From the NCBI GenBank assembly GCA_900550335.1, contig URRU01000015.1, forward strand, positions 1 through 18,294: 18,294 nt of DNA, written 5' to 3'. The notes beneath the pieces were generated by a model. That model was not told where the DNA came from. It saw only the letters and a program-made list of their open reading frames with translations, and did no database searches. This DNA comes from an uncultured Clostridium sp. (GTDB lineage Bacteria; Bacillota; Clostridia; Peptostreptococcales; Peptostreptococcaceae). Shown here one piece after another: positions 1 through 6,198 of this stretch (the stretch's first letter is position 1; the number at the start of each line of letters is the position of its first letter). A program made the translations under genes and the position numbers.

Positions 1-86
1 ATAAATTAAATTTCTAAAAATAACAATATCTAAGCAAAATAAATTCCTTCTATATAATGTAGGTATAAATTCTTTTCTTTTGGTAT

Positions 87-110
87 TTGATTTTTTAATG
101 AAAAAGTCAA
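87..110 (+). terminator. hairpin, possible weak terminator upstream of cls
   Basis: TTGATTTTTT (87-96) pairs with AAAAAGTCAA (101-110) around the loop AATG, with one T-G wobble, and is followed by TATTTTTG. It could end a plus-strand gene lying left of the window, but the stem is almost all A-T, so it may be chance. The rest of 1-267 contains no open frame I can support. Confidence 0.3.
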
Positions 111-127
111 TATTTTTGAAATTTCTA

Positions 128-157
128 TTGTACAATATCGTACTTATATGTTTTAAT
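128..157 (+). promoter_or_regulatory. candidate promoter of cls
   Basis: TTGTAC (128-133), an 18-base spacer and TTTAAT (152-157) form a passable sigma-A promoter about 110 bases before the cls start. The -35 overlaps the small inverted repeat GTAC-N6-GTAC (130-143). Other A-T-rich hexamers nearby (for example TATAAT at 53-58) lack a good partner, so this is only the best candidate. Confidence 0.3.
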
Positions 158-160
158 AGT

Positions 161-192
161 CATAAAAGCATTTTATGAAAAGCTTAAAATGC
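161..192 (+). promoter_or_regulatory. two mutually exclusive hairpins in the cls leader
   Basis: CATAAAA (161-167) can pair with TTTTATG (171-177). Alternatively GCATTTT (168-174) can pair with AAAATGC (186-192). Both use the TTTT at 171-174, so only one can form. No T-tract follows either, so a transcription terminator is not supported. The whole segment is A-T rich and may be fortuitous. Confidence 0.25.
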
Positions 193-267
193 CACTAATT
201 TAGAAAATTAATTCTTTTCATTTCAATTTAAATTACGATTAAAATTTTTAAGAGGGGAGATCTTTTT

Positions 268-1725
268 TTGGAAAATTTACCATTATCATTATATGAGATT
301 ATACTTACGACAGTTTATCTCATAAACTTTATTCTTGTTATAGACCTTATATTTAGAGGGAAGAGAAATATCGACAATACTCTTACTTGGATAGTTATAC
401 TAGTCCTTGTTCCTCCACTTGGGTTCATATTATATGCGATGTTTGGTAGAAGTATTGCAAAAAACAATATGTTCAGTGTTAAGGAAAAAGAGGATAGAGT
501 TATAAAAAATAAAATACTAGAATCTTATGTAGAAATTGAGTCTAATTTAGACCCATACTTAGATGAAAATAAAGATATTATCTACACACTTGCGAATTCA
601 AACAATGCCCACTTTACAGCGGACAACGATGTAGATATTTATCCAGAATCAAATATGTTCTTCAATTCACTTCTTGAAGAGCTAAAAAAAGCTGAAGAAT
701 ACATAAATATACAGTTCTATATATTTAAAGATGATAGAATAGGAAAAGAAATAATAGAAATACTTAAAGAGAAGGCTCAGTCTGGTGTAGAAGTTAGACT
801 TCTATACGATGCTGTTGGAGGTAGAAACCTTAGCAAAAAGGCTGTAAAGGAAATGAAGGAAGCTGGCGTTCAGGTTGCTAATTTCTTCCCTTCATTCTTA
901 AATATAATAAACTTCAACATAAACTTTAGAAACCACAGAAAAATCGTTGTTATAGATGGTAAAGTTGGATTTGTTGGAGGATTTAATGTAGGTGACGAAT
1001 ATCTAGGAAGAGATCCTAAATTTGGAGAATGGAGAGATACTCATATCAAGCTTACTGGTAGTTGTGTAATCGACTTAAGTATGAGATTCCTTCTTGACTG
1101 GAGATACACTACAAAAGAAAATCTTGATTTAGCAAAATATTTCACTAAAAAAAGAAAAAAATCAACTGGAAATGTCGGAATCCAGATTGTTTCTAGCGGT
1201 CCCGATATAACAGAATTAGATGAAATAAAATACGGATATATGAAGATGATTCAGAAAGCTAGAGATTATGTATATATTCAGAGTCCATACTTAATATTAG
1301 ACAAAACTTTAATGGAAACACTAAAAGTTGCATGTCTATCTGGTGTAGATGTGAGAATCATGATACCTTCAAAACCTGACCATCCATTCGTATACTGGGC
1401 ATCATACTCTTATGCAGGAGAACTTCTAGACTATGGTGCAAAAATATACACTTACGGAGAAGATGCATTCTTACATGCTAAAACAATAGTTTACGATGAT
1501 TCAGTTGCATCTATAGGAACTGCAAACATGGATATAAGAAGCTTCGAACTTAACTTTGAAGTAAATGCATTTATCTACTCTGAAGAAAAAGCAAGAGAAC
1601 AGAGAATGATATTTGAAAGAGATATTGAAAATTCTAGAGAAATAACAAAAGAAATATATGAAAGTAGGTCTACATATATAAAAATCAAAGAATCTATATC
1701 TAGATTACTTTCACCAGTTTTATAG
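268..1725 (+). CDS. cls: cardiolipin synthase, phospholipase D superfamily
   Basis: The 485-residue length is typical of bacterial cardiolipin synthases, which join two phosphatidylglycerol molecules into cardiolipin at the cytoplasmic membrane. Two N-terminal hydrophobic segments (about residues 7-28 and 38-58) form the membrane anchor (PLDc_N type). Two HxKxxxxD catalytic motifs follow: His223-Lys225-Asp230 and His403-Lys405-Asp410. The second continues into the expected GTANMDIRS stretch. The start is TTG, chosen because AGAGGGGA lies 8 bases upstream and the frame has no better ATG. The gene stands alone on the plus strand and ends 2 bases before a strong hairpin terminator. Several Cls paralogues are common in Firmicutes, so which one this is cannot be told from the window. 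Confidence 0.95.
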   Translation: MENLPLSLYEIILTTVYLINFILVIDLIFRGKRNIDNTLTWIVILVLVPPLGFILYAMFGRSIAKNNMFSVKEKEDRVIKNKILESYVEIESNLDPYLDENKDIIYTLANSNNAHFTADNDVDIYPESNMFFNSLLEELKKAEEYINIQFYIFKDDRIGKEIIEILKEKAQSGVEVRLLYDAVGGRNLSKKAVKEMKEAGVQVANFFPSFLNIINFNINFRNHRKIVVIDGKVGFVGGFNVGDEYLGRDPKFGEWRDTHIKLTGSCVIDLSMRFLLDWRYTTKENLDLAKYFTKKRKKSTGNVGIQIVSSGPDITELDEIKYGYMKMIQKARDYVYIQSPYLILDKTLMETLKVACLSGVDVRIMIPSKPDHPFVYWASYSYAGELLDYGAKIYTYGEDAFLHAKTIVYDDSVASIGTANMDIRSFELNFEVNAFIYSEEKAREQRMIFERDIENSREITKEIYESRSTYIKIKESISRLLSPVL

Positions 1726-1726
1726 G

Positions 1727-1844
1727 AAAAAAATAATGACTAACCTCGGCTCCAGGCTTCAGCGCCCCACCAATTTATGTAACACATTTATGTGTTGTGG
1801 GGCGCTTGCAGAATTGTCGCTTATGGTTAGTCATTTATTTTTTT
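1727..1844. terminator. element A: long composite hairpin, bidirectional terminator with conserved internal loop
   Basis: The outer stem pairs ATGACTAACC-side bases (1735-1745) with 1825-1835 and continues, after one bulge, as an A-tract/T-tract helix (1727-1734 with 1837-1844). An inner 10-bp GC-rich stem pairs AGCGCCCCAC (1761-1770) with GTGGGGCGCT (1797-1806). It is capped by a 6-bp hairpin, AACACA (1781-1786) with TGTGTT (1791-1796). Runs of T follow on both strands, so it can terminate cls and anything arriving on the minus strand. Between outer and inner stems lies a large internal loop: GCTCCAGGC (1749-1757) on one side, TGC-AGA-ATTGTCGCT (1807-1821) on the other. CGGC (1747-1750) could pair with GTCG (1816-1819). 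The same loop sequence recurs in element B (2036-2116), which makes this more than a simple terminator. Confidence 0.75.
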
Positions 1845-1853
1845 ATAAATACT

Positions 1854-1956
1854 GGTGAATAGTAATCAAAGCTCACCGCACCGGCTCATCAAAGATTATA
1901 AAATAATACAATAAAGTAATACTTTTATCTCTTTTATCTCATGTAACCTATTCACC
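1854..1956. other. closed stem with possible three-way junction
   Basis: GGTGAATAG (1854-1862) pairs perfectly with CTATTCACC (1948-1956). Directly inside, TAATC (1863-1867) pairs with GATTA (1894-1898). This encloses a nearly symmetrical loop (AAAGCTCA / CTCATCAAA) and a small CCG-CAC-CGG hairpin (1876-1884). A weak third arm, TAAAA (1899-1903) with TTTTA (1923-1927), would complete a three-way junction. ATCAAAG occurs on both sides of the C/G-rich core. The outer 9-bp match is clear; the inner arms are plausible but unverified. Confidence 0.45.
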
Positions 1957-1962
1957 CTCTTA

Positions 1963-2015
1963 GTAGCAAGCTGAGGAATTTACTGAAAAAATTATTTATC
2001 AGCTCCTTCAGCTAC
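1963..2015. other. bulged stem-loop inside the cls-hprK intergenic region
   Basis: GTA (1963-1965) pairs with TAC (2013-2015), GCTGA (1970-1974) with TCAGC (2008-2012), GGA (1975-1977) with TCC (2004-2006) and CTGA (1983-1986) with TCAG (1999-2002). Short bulges separate these helices. It lies just downstream of the proposed minus-strand start site, so it would be the 5' domain of the candidate RNA. No T-tract follows on either strand, so it is not a terminator. Confidence 0.45.
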
Positions 2016-2028
2016 GGTTAATAGTTTT

Positions 2029-2057
2029 ATTGTATAAAGAGGGGGTTATACTGTCTA
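2029..2057 (-). promoter_or_regulatory. candidate minus-strand promoter inside element B
   Basis: On the minus strand TAGACA (2057-2052), exactly 17 bases and TACAAT (2034-2029) match five of six positions at each box. The -35 lies in one arm of the element B hairpin. It would drive the candidate RNA at 2022-1727. No experimental start site is known, and chance matches are common in A-T-rich DNA. Confidence 0.4.
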
Positions 2058-2116
2058 TTTACAGCGACAATGCAACTTGATTGCCTGGAGCGTAAATAGA
2101 CAGTATCTCCCTCTTT
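2036..2116. terminator. element B: long hairpin with the same internal loop as element A, inverted
   Basis: AAAGAGGG (2036-2043) pairs with CCCTCTTT (2109-2116), and a perfect 15-bp stem follows: 2048-2062 with 2092-2106. On the minus strand the loop region reads GCTCCAGGC (2091-2083), then ATTGTCGCT (2071-2063), closed by a GCAA/TTGC mini-stem (2072-2075 with 2081-2084). A T5 run follows on the plus strand. On the minus strand only TTTATA follows, so termination of hprK transcripts may be leaky. It begins 12 bases after the hprK stop codon. Stem sequence and loop size differ completely from element A; only the loop motif is shared. Confidence 0.65.
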
Positions 2117-2127
2117 TTCAATATAAT

Positions 2128-3057
2128 CTATCTATCGCTCTGAAGTAGCTGATTTAATTTTTTAGTAAATTCTTCAGCTGCATCATATCCCATACCTCGT
2201 TGTCTATAGTTCATAGCAGCAACTTCTAGTATCATAGATGTGTTTCTTCCTGGTTTTACAGGTACAGTCATTTTTTCTATCTGCACACCCATTATATTTT
2301 CGTATTCTCTATCTAACCCAAGTCTATCGTAGTACTTGTTTTTATCCCATGATTCAAGATATATTACAAGACCTATTTCATGTCTTGTTTTTACTGCTCT
2401 AACACCGTAAAGTGTTTTTACATCCAATATACCTATTCCTCTTATTTCCATAAAATGTCTTAATAGCTCTGGAGCCTGACCTATTAGTTTATTTTCATCT
2501 GTCTTTCTTATTTCAACAGCATCATCAGCTACAAGCCTATGACCCTTCTGAACCAATTCAAGGGCAGTTTCTGATTTACCTACACTACTTTCACCCTTGA
2601 TAAGTACACCTACACCGTATATATCAACTAAAACACCATGCACTGTTTCATATTTAGCCATTCTATTTTCAAGGTAATTTGATAATTTGTTTATCAATCT
2701 TGTAGTGTTTCTATTAGATTTTAAAACTATTATATCGTGTTTTTCGGCAATTTTTAAGAAATCCTCTTTTACTTCCATATCCCTAGAGATTATTACCGCC
2801 GGAATATCATAAGAGAATAATTTTTCTAATCTTTCTTTTCTAGTTTCATCATCTATTGTCGCAAAATATGCATACTCACTCTTCCCTATTATCTGTATTC
2901 TTTCTGATGAGAAATATTCAAAAAATCCAGCATACTGTAACCCTGGTCTATTTAACTCTGGAGTTGTTACGTAGTGATCTCTTCCATCATCTGGAAAATT
3001 CACCACTTCTAAATCCAAAGCATTTATAATATCCAATATATTAACTTTGCTCTCCAT
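2128..3057 (-). CDS. hprK: HPr kinase/phosphorylase
   Basis: HprK phosphorylates HPr on its regulatory serine when glycolysis is active, and removes the phosphate when it is not. Seryl-phosphorylated HPr is the co-effector of CcpA in catabolite repression. The 309-residue protein has the usual N-terminal domain (1-130) and a C-terminal kinase domain. That domain shows the conserved His140, the P-loop GESSVGKS (155-162), paired acidic Asp178-Asp179, the signature EIRGIGILDV (204-213) and PVKPGRN (266-272). The ATG start has AAAGGAGTG upstream. It lies 38 bases after uvrC on the same strand with no terminator between, so the two are probably co-transcribed. Transcription may end at or read through element B. 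Confidence 0.96.
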   Translation of the reverse strand: MESKVNILDIINALDLEVVNFPDDGRDHYVTTPELNRPGLQYAGFFEYFSSERIQIIGKSEYAYFATIDDETRKERLEKLFSYDIPAVIISRDMEVKEDFLKIAEKHDIIVLKSNRNTTRLINKLSNYLENRMAKYETVHGVLVDIYGVGVLIKGESSVGKSETALELVQKGHRLVADDAVEIRKTDENKLIGQAPELLRHFMEIRGIGILDVKTLYGVRAVKTRHEIGLVIYLESWDKNKYYDRLGLDREYENIMGVQIEKMTVPVKPGRNTSMILEVAAMNYRQRGMGYDAAEEFTKKLNQLLQSDR

Positions 3058-3095
3058 ATTTTCACTCCTTTTTTATCATTATAATTTGATTCTAG

Positions 3096-4919
3096 TTATA
3101 ATCCTTGCTCTTTTTCTCTAAAGAAATCATAGACTTTTTCAGCAACTGTAGAGTTCATAGTTTCTGTGTCTTCAAGCTCTTCCAATGTCGCATTTTTTAT
3201 ACCTTCTAAAGTCTTGAATTTTGCAAGTAGAGCTTTTTTCCTCTTTTCTCCAACTCCTGGAATATTGTCTAACTCTGATTTTGTAAGTTTTTTATCCCTA
3301 AGACTTCTGTGATACGTTATTGCGTAATTGTGAACTTCTTCCTGAATTCCAGCTACAAATCGGTACAGATTGCTAGTCTTTGACAATTCAATTTCTCTAG
3401 TTTCATTTATCAGCCCTTTGGTTCTATGCTTATCATCTTTGTACATTCCCCAAAGAGGTATATCTATTCCATATCTGTCAAATACTTTTCTGACAGCACC
3501 AACCTGACCTTTACCACCATCTAGTAAAATTAAATCTGGCAGATTTCCATGCTTTATCCTTCTTTCAAGTATCTCTGCCATAGAATCGTAATCATTTGGC
3601 CCAATTACAGTCTTGATTTTATATCTTCTATACTCTTTTTTATCTTTTTTACCATTTGTGTAAACTACCATAGATCCAATTGAGTCGACACCCTGTATAT
3701 TAGAAATATCAAAAGACTCTATTCTTATAGGTAATTCTTCTAATTCTAGTAAATTTTTCAATTCCTCAAGTGCACCTATACTCTTTTCATACTTTCTCTT
3801 GTTCATATCTGAGAATTTTTCTAGATACTCAAGCGCGTTTTTTCTAACCATTTCAACTAGGCTCTTTTTCTCGCCTTTCTGCGGAACTCTTATAACCACT
3901 TTCTGACCTTTCTTGGCAGTTAGTATGTCCTCTAAAATTCCCTGGTCTTCTATTTCATCCTCGATAATTATCTCTTTTGGAATGTATTCCTGCTCCATAT
4001 AGAACTGCTTAGCAAATGAACCAAGGATTGATTCTCTGCTGCTATCCATAACTCCTTCTAATATGAAGTGCTCTCTTCCTACAATTTTACCATTTCTTAC
4101 AAAGAAAATCTGAACACATGCTTCGTTATTTGCCCTAGCCATAGCGATAATATCTTGATTTAAGTCTAATGTATTTGTGTCTATCTTCTGCTTTTGAACC
4201 ATTTCTTCTAAACTTTTTATCTTATCTCTGTAAGCTGCAGCTTCTTCAAATCTAAAATCAGCTGCACATTTTTGCATTTTTTCAGTAAGAATTTCTACAA
4301 GCTTCTCTTCTTTTCCAGAAAGACACATAACAACTTCGTCTATCATCTGTCTGTACTCTTCCTTTGAAACTTTACCAGTACAAGGGCCCATACATTTCTT
4401 TATATGATAGTTTAAACATGGTCTCATCTTATTCTTTATAGCTCTGTCTATATCTATTTTGCACGTTCTTATAGGATATGTATCCCTTATTACCTCAAGA
4501 GTGTCGTTTACAGCTGTTATATTTGTGTATGGCCCAAAGTATTTAGCCTTATCCTTAGCTACTTTTCTAACCTTTATCACTCTAGGAAAATCCTCATTTG
4601 TAGTAACTTTTATATATGGATATGTCTTATCATCTCTAAGTAGTACATTGTACTTTGGCTTATATCTTTTTATCAGGTTACACTCTAGTATCAGTGCCTC
4701 TGTTTCTGAATCGGTTATTATATATTCAAAACTTCTGATATTTTTTACCATTGATTTTACTTTTGATGAATGATTTTTAGACGATTGGAAATACTGTCTA
4801 ACTCTATTTTTAAGCACAACAGCTTTTCCAACGTATATTACATTATCAAAAGCATCTTTCATTATATAAACTCCAGGTTGTTCTGGAAGTTGTTTTAAAT
4901 GTTCCTGTATATCAAACAA
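3096..4919 (-). CDS. uvrC: excinuclease ABC subunit C
   Basis: UvrC makes both incisions around DNA damage after UvrA and UvrB have located it. I place the start at TTG 4919, giving 607 residues, because GGAGG sits 7 bases upstream. An in-frame TTG at 4943 would add 8 residues but would put that ribosome-binding site inside the gene. Visible domains (607 numbering): GIY-YIG nuclease (about 14-85, with GVYIM and YVGK); four cysteines 153, 168, 176 and 180, matching the iron-sulphur cluster ligands described for UvrC; UVR coiled coil (about 210-245); RNase H-like nuclease with Asp404 (FDIS), Asp467 (LLDGGKG) and His530; and a C-terminal helix-hairpin-helix region with IPGVGEKRKK (553-562). It lies upstream of hprK. 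Confidence 0.96.
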   Translation of the reverse strand: MFDIQEHLKQLPEQPGVYIMKDAFDNVIYVGKAVVLKNRVRQYFQSSKNHSSKVKSMVKNIRSFEYIITDSETEALILECNLIKRYKPKYNVLLRDDKTYPYIKVTTNEDFPRVIKVRKVAKDKAKYFGPYTNITAVNDTLEVIRDTYPIRTCKIDIDRAIKNKMRPCLNYHIKKCMGPCTGKVSKEEYRQMIDEVVMCLSGKEEKLVEILTEKMQKCAADFRFEEAAAYRDKIKSLEEMVQKQKIDTNTLDLNQDIIAMARANNEACVQIFFVRNGKIVGREHFILEGVMDSSRESILGSFAKQFYMEQEYIPKEIIIEDEIEDQGILEDILTAKKGQKVVIRVPQKGEKKSLVEMVRKNALEYLEKFSDMNKRKYEKSIGALEELKNLLELEELPIRIESFDISNIQGVDSIGSMVVYTNGKKDKKEYRRYKIKTVIGPNDYDSMAEILERRIKHGNLPDLILLDGGKGQVGAVRKVFDRYGIDIPLWGMYKDDKHRTKGLINETREIELSKTSNLYRFVAGIQEEVHNYAITYHRSLRDKKLTKSELDNIPGVGEKRKKALLAKFKTLEGIKNATLEELEDTETMNSTVAEKVYDFFREKEQGL

Positions 4920-4977
4920 AATTTTTCCTCCATTAAACTTCAATTTCTATATGCTAATTTTATTTTAACCTATAAAT

Positions 4978-5005
4978 TTTATACCTACTTGTATACAGAT
5001 TTAAA
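4978..5005 (-). promoter_or_regulatory. candidate uvrC promoter
   Basis: On the minus strand TTTAAA (5005-5000), 16 bases and TATAAA (4983-4978) lie between the end of the upstream gene and uvrC. No terminator separates that gene from uvrC, so uvrC could be read both from here and by read-through. I see no LexA box in this gap. Confidence 0.35.
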
Positions 5006-6100
5006 CTATTTAATCTTCTTGTTGCTTCTATATTTATACGCAATCCAATAATCAACCACTCTAGATAAACACTCTACAAGTATCTGTCTATCTAAGTAGT
5101 TTTCTTCTATTGAATACTCTACTTCCTCATCTGTATGAACCTCAGCATTTCCAAATGCCCTAATTATATGCATATATGCAGTAATTCTTGGAGATGCAAG
5201 CTCAGCTTTTCTCATATACTCAATTCTCTGGAATAAGTTTCTATTTCCAGCCTTATCCCCACCTATATCATATATGATAAACTCAAGCATTTTTCTCGCC
5301 AATACGCAAAACTCGAACTGTCTTAGCTCCCTGCTCTCAATTCTTGCTTCAAATTCAATTAAAACATCACTTCTATCTCTTTTCTTGAATTTCCCAGAAG
5401 TAACCTGCTCTCTGTAGTATTTCATCTTAGACCACATATCACAAAGAATTTCATCACATTGCTCATCGCTAAACACATTTTCCTGATCTACATCAGTTCT
5501 GTTTAGGATTTCATTCATCTTCCGGTCAAATTTCATAACCCTTTCTCTGTCGTTATCAACTATATATATCCCATCTAGGTTGTATGTCTTTTCCATAGCA
5601 AATCTACTTTGCTCTACAAGTATGCTTAGAATCTCATCGTCTGGTAAATTTTTCAAACAAGAACCCATAACTGGCATAGCTATATTCTCTATATTTATAC
5701 CAATTCCATCTGCAAGATTTATCACAGCAAATAGATTTCTTATTCTTTCAGAAAAACATTCTGCAGTTATTGTTCTATCATCTAATTCTATGCAGGCAAT
5801 TCTTTTAAACCCTACCTTTTCAACATCAAATTCCTTAGACATCCAAACTCCAAGTGACTTATTTAAATCTAGAGCAGCATCTTCTTGTATTTCTTTCATA
5901 GACATTCCATATTTTTCCATGAAACTTTTTTCAAATGCCTTCTGTGTAGAGCCTTCATGGTATTTATATGATGCAAGGACTAATAGGTCTATTGGGTAGT
6001 AAAATTCTGTAAGGTCTGCATAGTGTAGCTCGATAAATTTTATACCCGAAACTGTCCCAAATTCATTTCTGTTTAAATATACTTTTGTGTGCTTATTCAT
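5006..6100 (-). CDS. uncharacterised protein, macro-like N-terminus plus DUF4145-like C-terminus
   Basis: I do not recognise a named gene. The 364-residue product looks soluble, with no signal peptide or membrane segment. Residues about 35-185 have the alternating strands and helices of a macro-type fold: a buried DLLVLAS strand, a helical AALDLNKSLG segment, then IENIAMPVMGSCLKNLP resembling the IAxPxxGxGxxG strand-loop of macro domains. The glycine-rich ligand loop is degenerate. Residues about 255-355 are helical and carry RAFGNAEVH (314-322), the same spacing as the IRxxGNxAAH motif of DUF4145/HEPN-like domains. The ATG start has AAGGTGG upstream. The gene lies 62 bases before the UvrC ribosome-binding region and after a terminator that isolates it from the ABC permease. 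Both domain calls are inference from motifs. Confidence 0.8.
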   Translation of the reverse strand: MNKHTKVYLNRNEFGTVSGIKFIELHYADLTEFYYPIDLLVLASYKYHEGSTQKAFEKSFMEKYGMSMKEIQEDAALDLNKSLGVWMSKEFDVEKVGFKRIACIELDDRTITAECFSERIRNLFAVINLADGIGINIENIAMPVMGSCLKNLPDDEILSILVEQSRFAMEKTYNLDGIYIVDNDRERVMKFDRKMNEILNRTDVDQENVFSDEQCDEILCDMWSKMKYYREQVTSGKFKKRDRSDVLIEFEARIESRELRQFEFCVLARKMLEFIIYDIGGDKAGNRNLFQRIEYMRKAELASPRITAYMHIIRAFGNAEVHTDEEVEYSIEENYLDRQILVECLSRVVDYWIAYKYRSNKKIK

Positions 6101-6124
6101 AGAAAAACCACCACCTTCAAAAAA

Positions 6125-6149
6125 AGCCTGAAAAAATATTTTTCAGGCT
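6125..6149 (-). terminator. intrinsic terminator of the ABC transporter unit
   Basis: AGCCTGAAAAA (6125-6135) pairs with TTTTTCAGGCT (6139-6149). On the minus strand the hairpin is followed by a run of T (complement of the A-run 6118-6125). It lies 50 bases after the permease stop codon and just before the gene starting at 6100. Confidence 0.85.
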
Positions 6150-6198
6150 GTTTAATTTCTTTATTTAATTATACTTTAAAAACAAATTATTTTCATTA

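Larger units (their letters stand above)
1727..2022 (-). ncRNA. candidate structured non-coding RNA, about 295 nt
   Basis: This is an inference. A minus-strand promoter at 2057-2029 would start transcription near 2022. Going downstream (leftward) come a bulged stem-loop (2015-1963), a second closed stem (1956-1854) and finally element A, whose minus-strand 3' side is followed by TTATTTTTTT, an intrinsic terminator. I see no convincing coding frame with a ribosome-binding site inside. It does not show the hallmark sequences I know for RNase P RNA, tmRNA, SRP RNA or common riboswitches. Read-through from hprK could also transcribe it. It could instead be a set of DNA-level palindromes with no RNA function. 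Confidence 0.35.

Noticed and set aside
1727..1844. Integron attC-like site, suggested by paired AACC/GGTT stems
   Set aside because: The core sites do not fit RYYYAAC/GTTRRRY, there is no integron integrase nearby, and the T-tracts fit a terminator better.
1883..1893. TTTGATGAGCC on the minus strand, resembling the hammerhead ribozyme CUGAUGA core
   Set aside because: No GAAA box follows and no cleavage-site stem fits, so a hammerhead is not supported.
1727..2116. RNase P RNA, tmRNA, SRP RNA or a known riboswitch in the intergenic region
   Set aside because: None of the hallmark conserved sequences I know for these families is present.
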